NCBI GenBank assembly: GCA_024196135.1
Contig: JAMQCK010000626.1
Location: 1 to 18,799 of the forward strand
Reading direction: 5' to 3'
From: Pleurotus ostreatus/Saccharomyces cerevisiae fusant
Lineage: Eukaryota; Opisthokonta
DNA: 18,799 nt
A program made the translations under genes and the position numbers. Below the pieces are notes generated by a model. The model was not told where the DNA came from. It saw nothing but the letters and a program-made list of their open reading frames with translations, and did not search any database. This document shows, piece by piece, positions 18,655 to 18,799 of the stretch; the stretch's first letter is position 1; every line of letters starts with the position of its first letter.

Positions 18655-18799
18655 GGTGCGGAGGAGGAGAGGTGGTGGTAGGAGACAAGGTGCCTTGCTC
18701 GTGAGGGCCGCTAGCCGGGTTGTGGACAAATAAAATCGCGGAGGCATTGGCAAGCACGATCGGGATGAGCAAGAGCAGAGTCAGAAATAGCACCACGCT

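Noticed and set aside
18533..18796. Hydrophobic start-like frame (VLFLTLLLLIPIVLANAS) at the right edge, minus strand
   Set aside because: It begins with GTG, not ATG, and is out of frame with threonine aldolase. It becomes an arginine-rich shadow of that gene.
1..18799. CRISPR array, prokaryotic operon signals, or a biosynthetic or defence cluster
   Set aside because: Spliceosomal introns in almost every gene mark nuclear fungal DNA. There are no regular direct-repeat/spacer units, and the genes are unrelated housekeeping functions.

Overview
This window looks like nuclear DNA of a GC-rich filamentous basidiomycete, probably an agaricomycete. The evidence is many very short introns (mostly 45-67 nt, GT...CTNAC/CTCAC...AG), compact gene spacing with both strands used, the protein families present, and basidiomycete-style features such as a CE16 esterase and a threonine aldolase. 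Every gene model was assembled by hand from splice signals, reading-frame phase and recalled family motifs. No search was run.

Layout. (1) 1-754, minus: 5' part of an uncharacterised multi-pass membrane protein, running off the left edge. (2) 1297-2303, minus: PTH2-type peptidyl-tRNA hydrolase in nine exons, one of them only 6 nt. (3) 2448-4100, plus: SGF11-like subunit of the SAGA deubiquitinase module, divergent from PTH2 across 144 bp. (4) 4561-5362, minus: small zinc-finger protein of unknown role. (5) 5677-6439: a 763-bp non-autonomous DNA transposon with 20-bp perfect terminal inverted repeats and an 8-bp target duplication, hAT-like. (6) 6779-8167, plus: secreted SGNH/GDSL esterase (CE16-like). 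(7) 8405-9523, minus: a second protein with the same unusual zinc-finger layout as (4). (8) 10068-11767, minus: RWD-RING-IBR-RING ubiquitin ligase of the ITT1/RNF14 type. (9) 11951-16726, plus: URB2/NPA2 nucleolar 60S assembly factor, divergent from ITT1 across 183 bp. (10) 16962-18654, minus: low-specificity threonine aldolase (GLY1 type), with a 15-nt internal micro-exon.

This is an ordinary chromosomal neighbourhood, not a gene cluster. Three genes touch protein synthesis (PTH2, ITT1, URB2), but they are not visibly co-regulated beyond two short shared promoters. The most notable observation is a set of tiny internal exons (6, 11 and 15 nt, plus 20 and 26 nt) flanked by introns of about 50 nt. 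Two of them supply residues of conserved motifs (QCSH in PTH2, SDT in threonine aldolase) and would be missed or mis-spliced by automatic gene callers.
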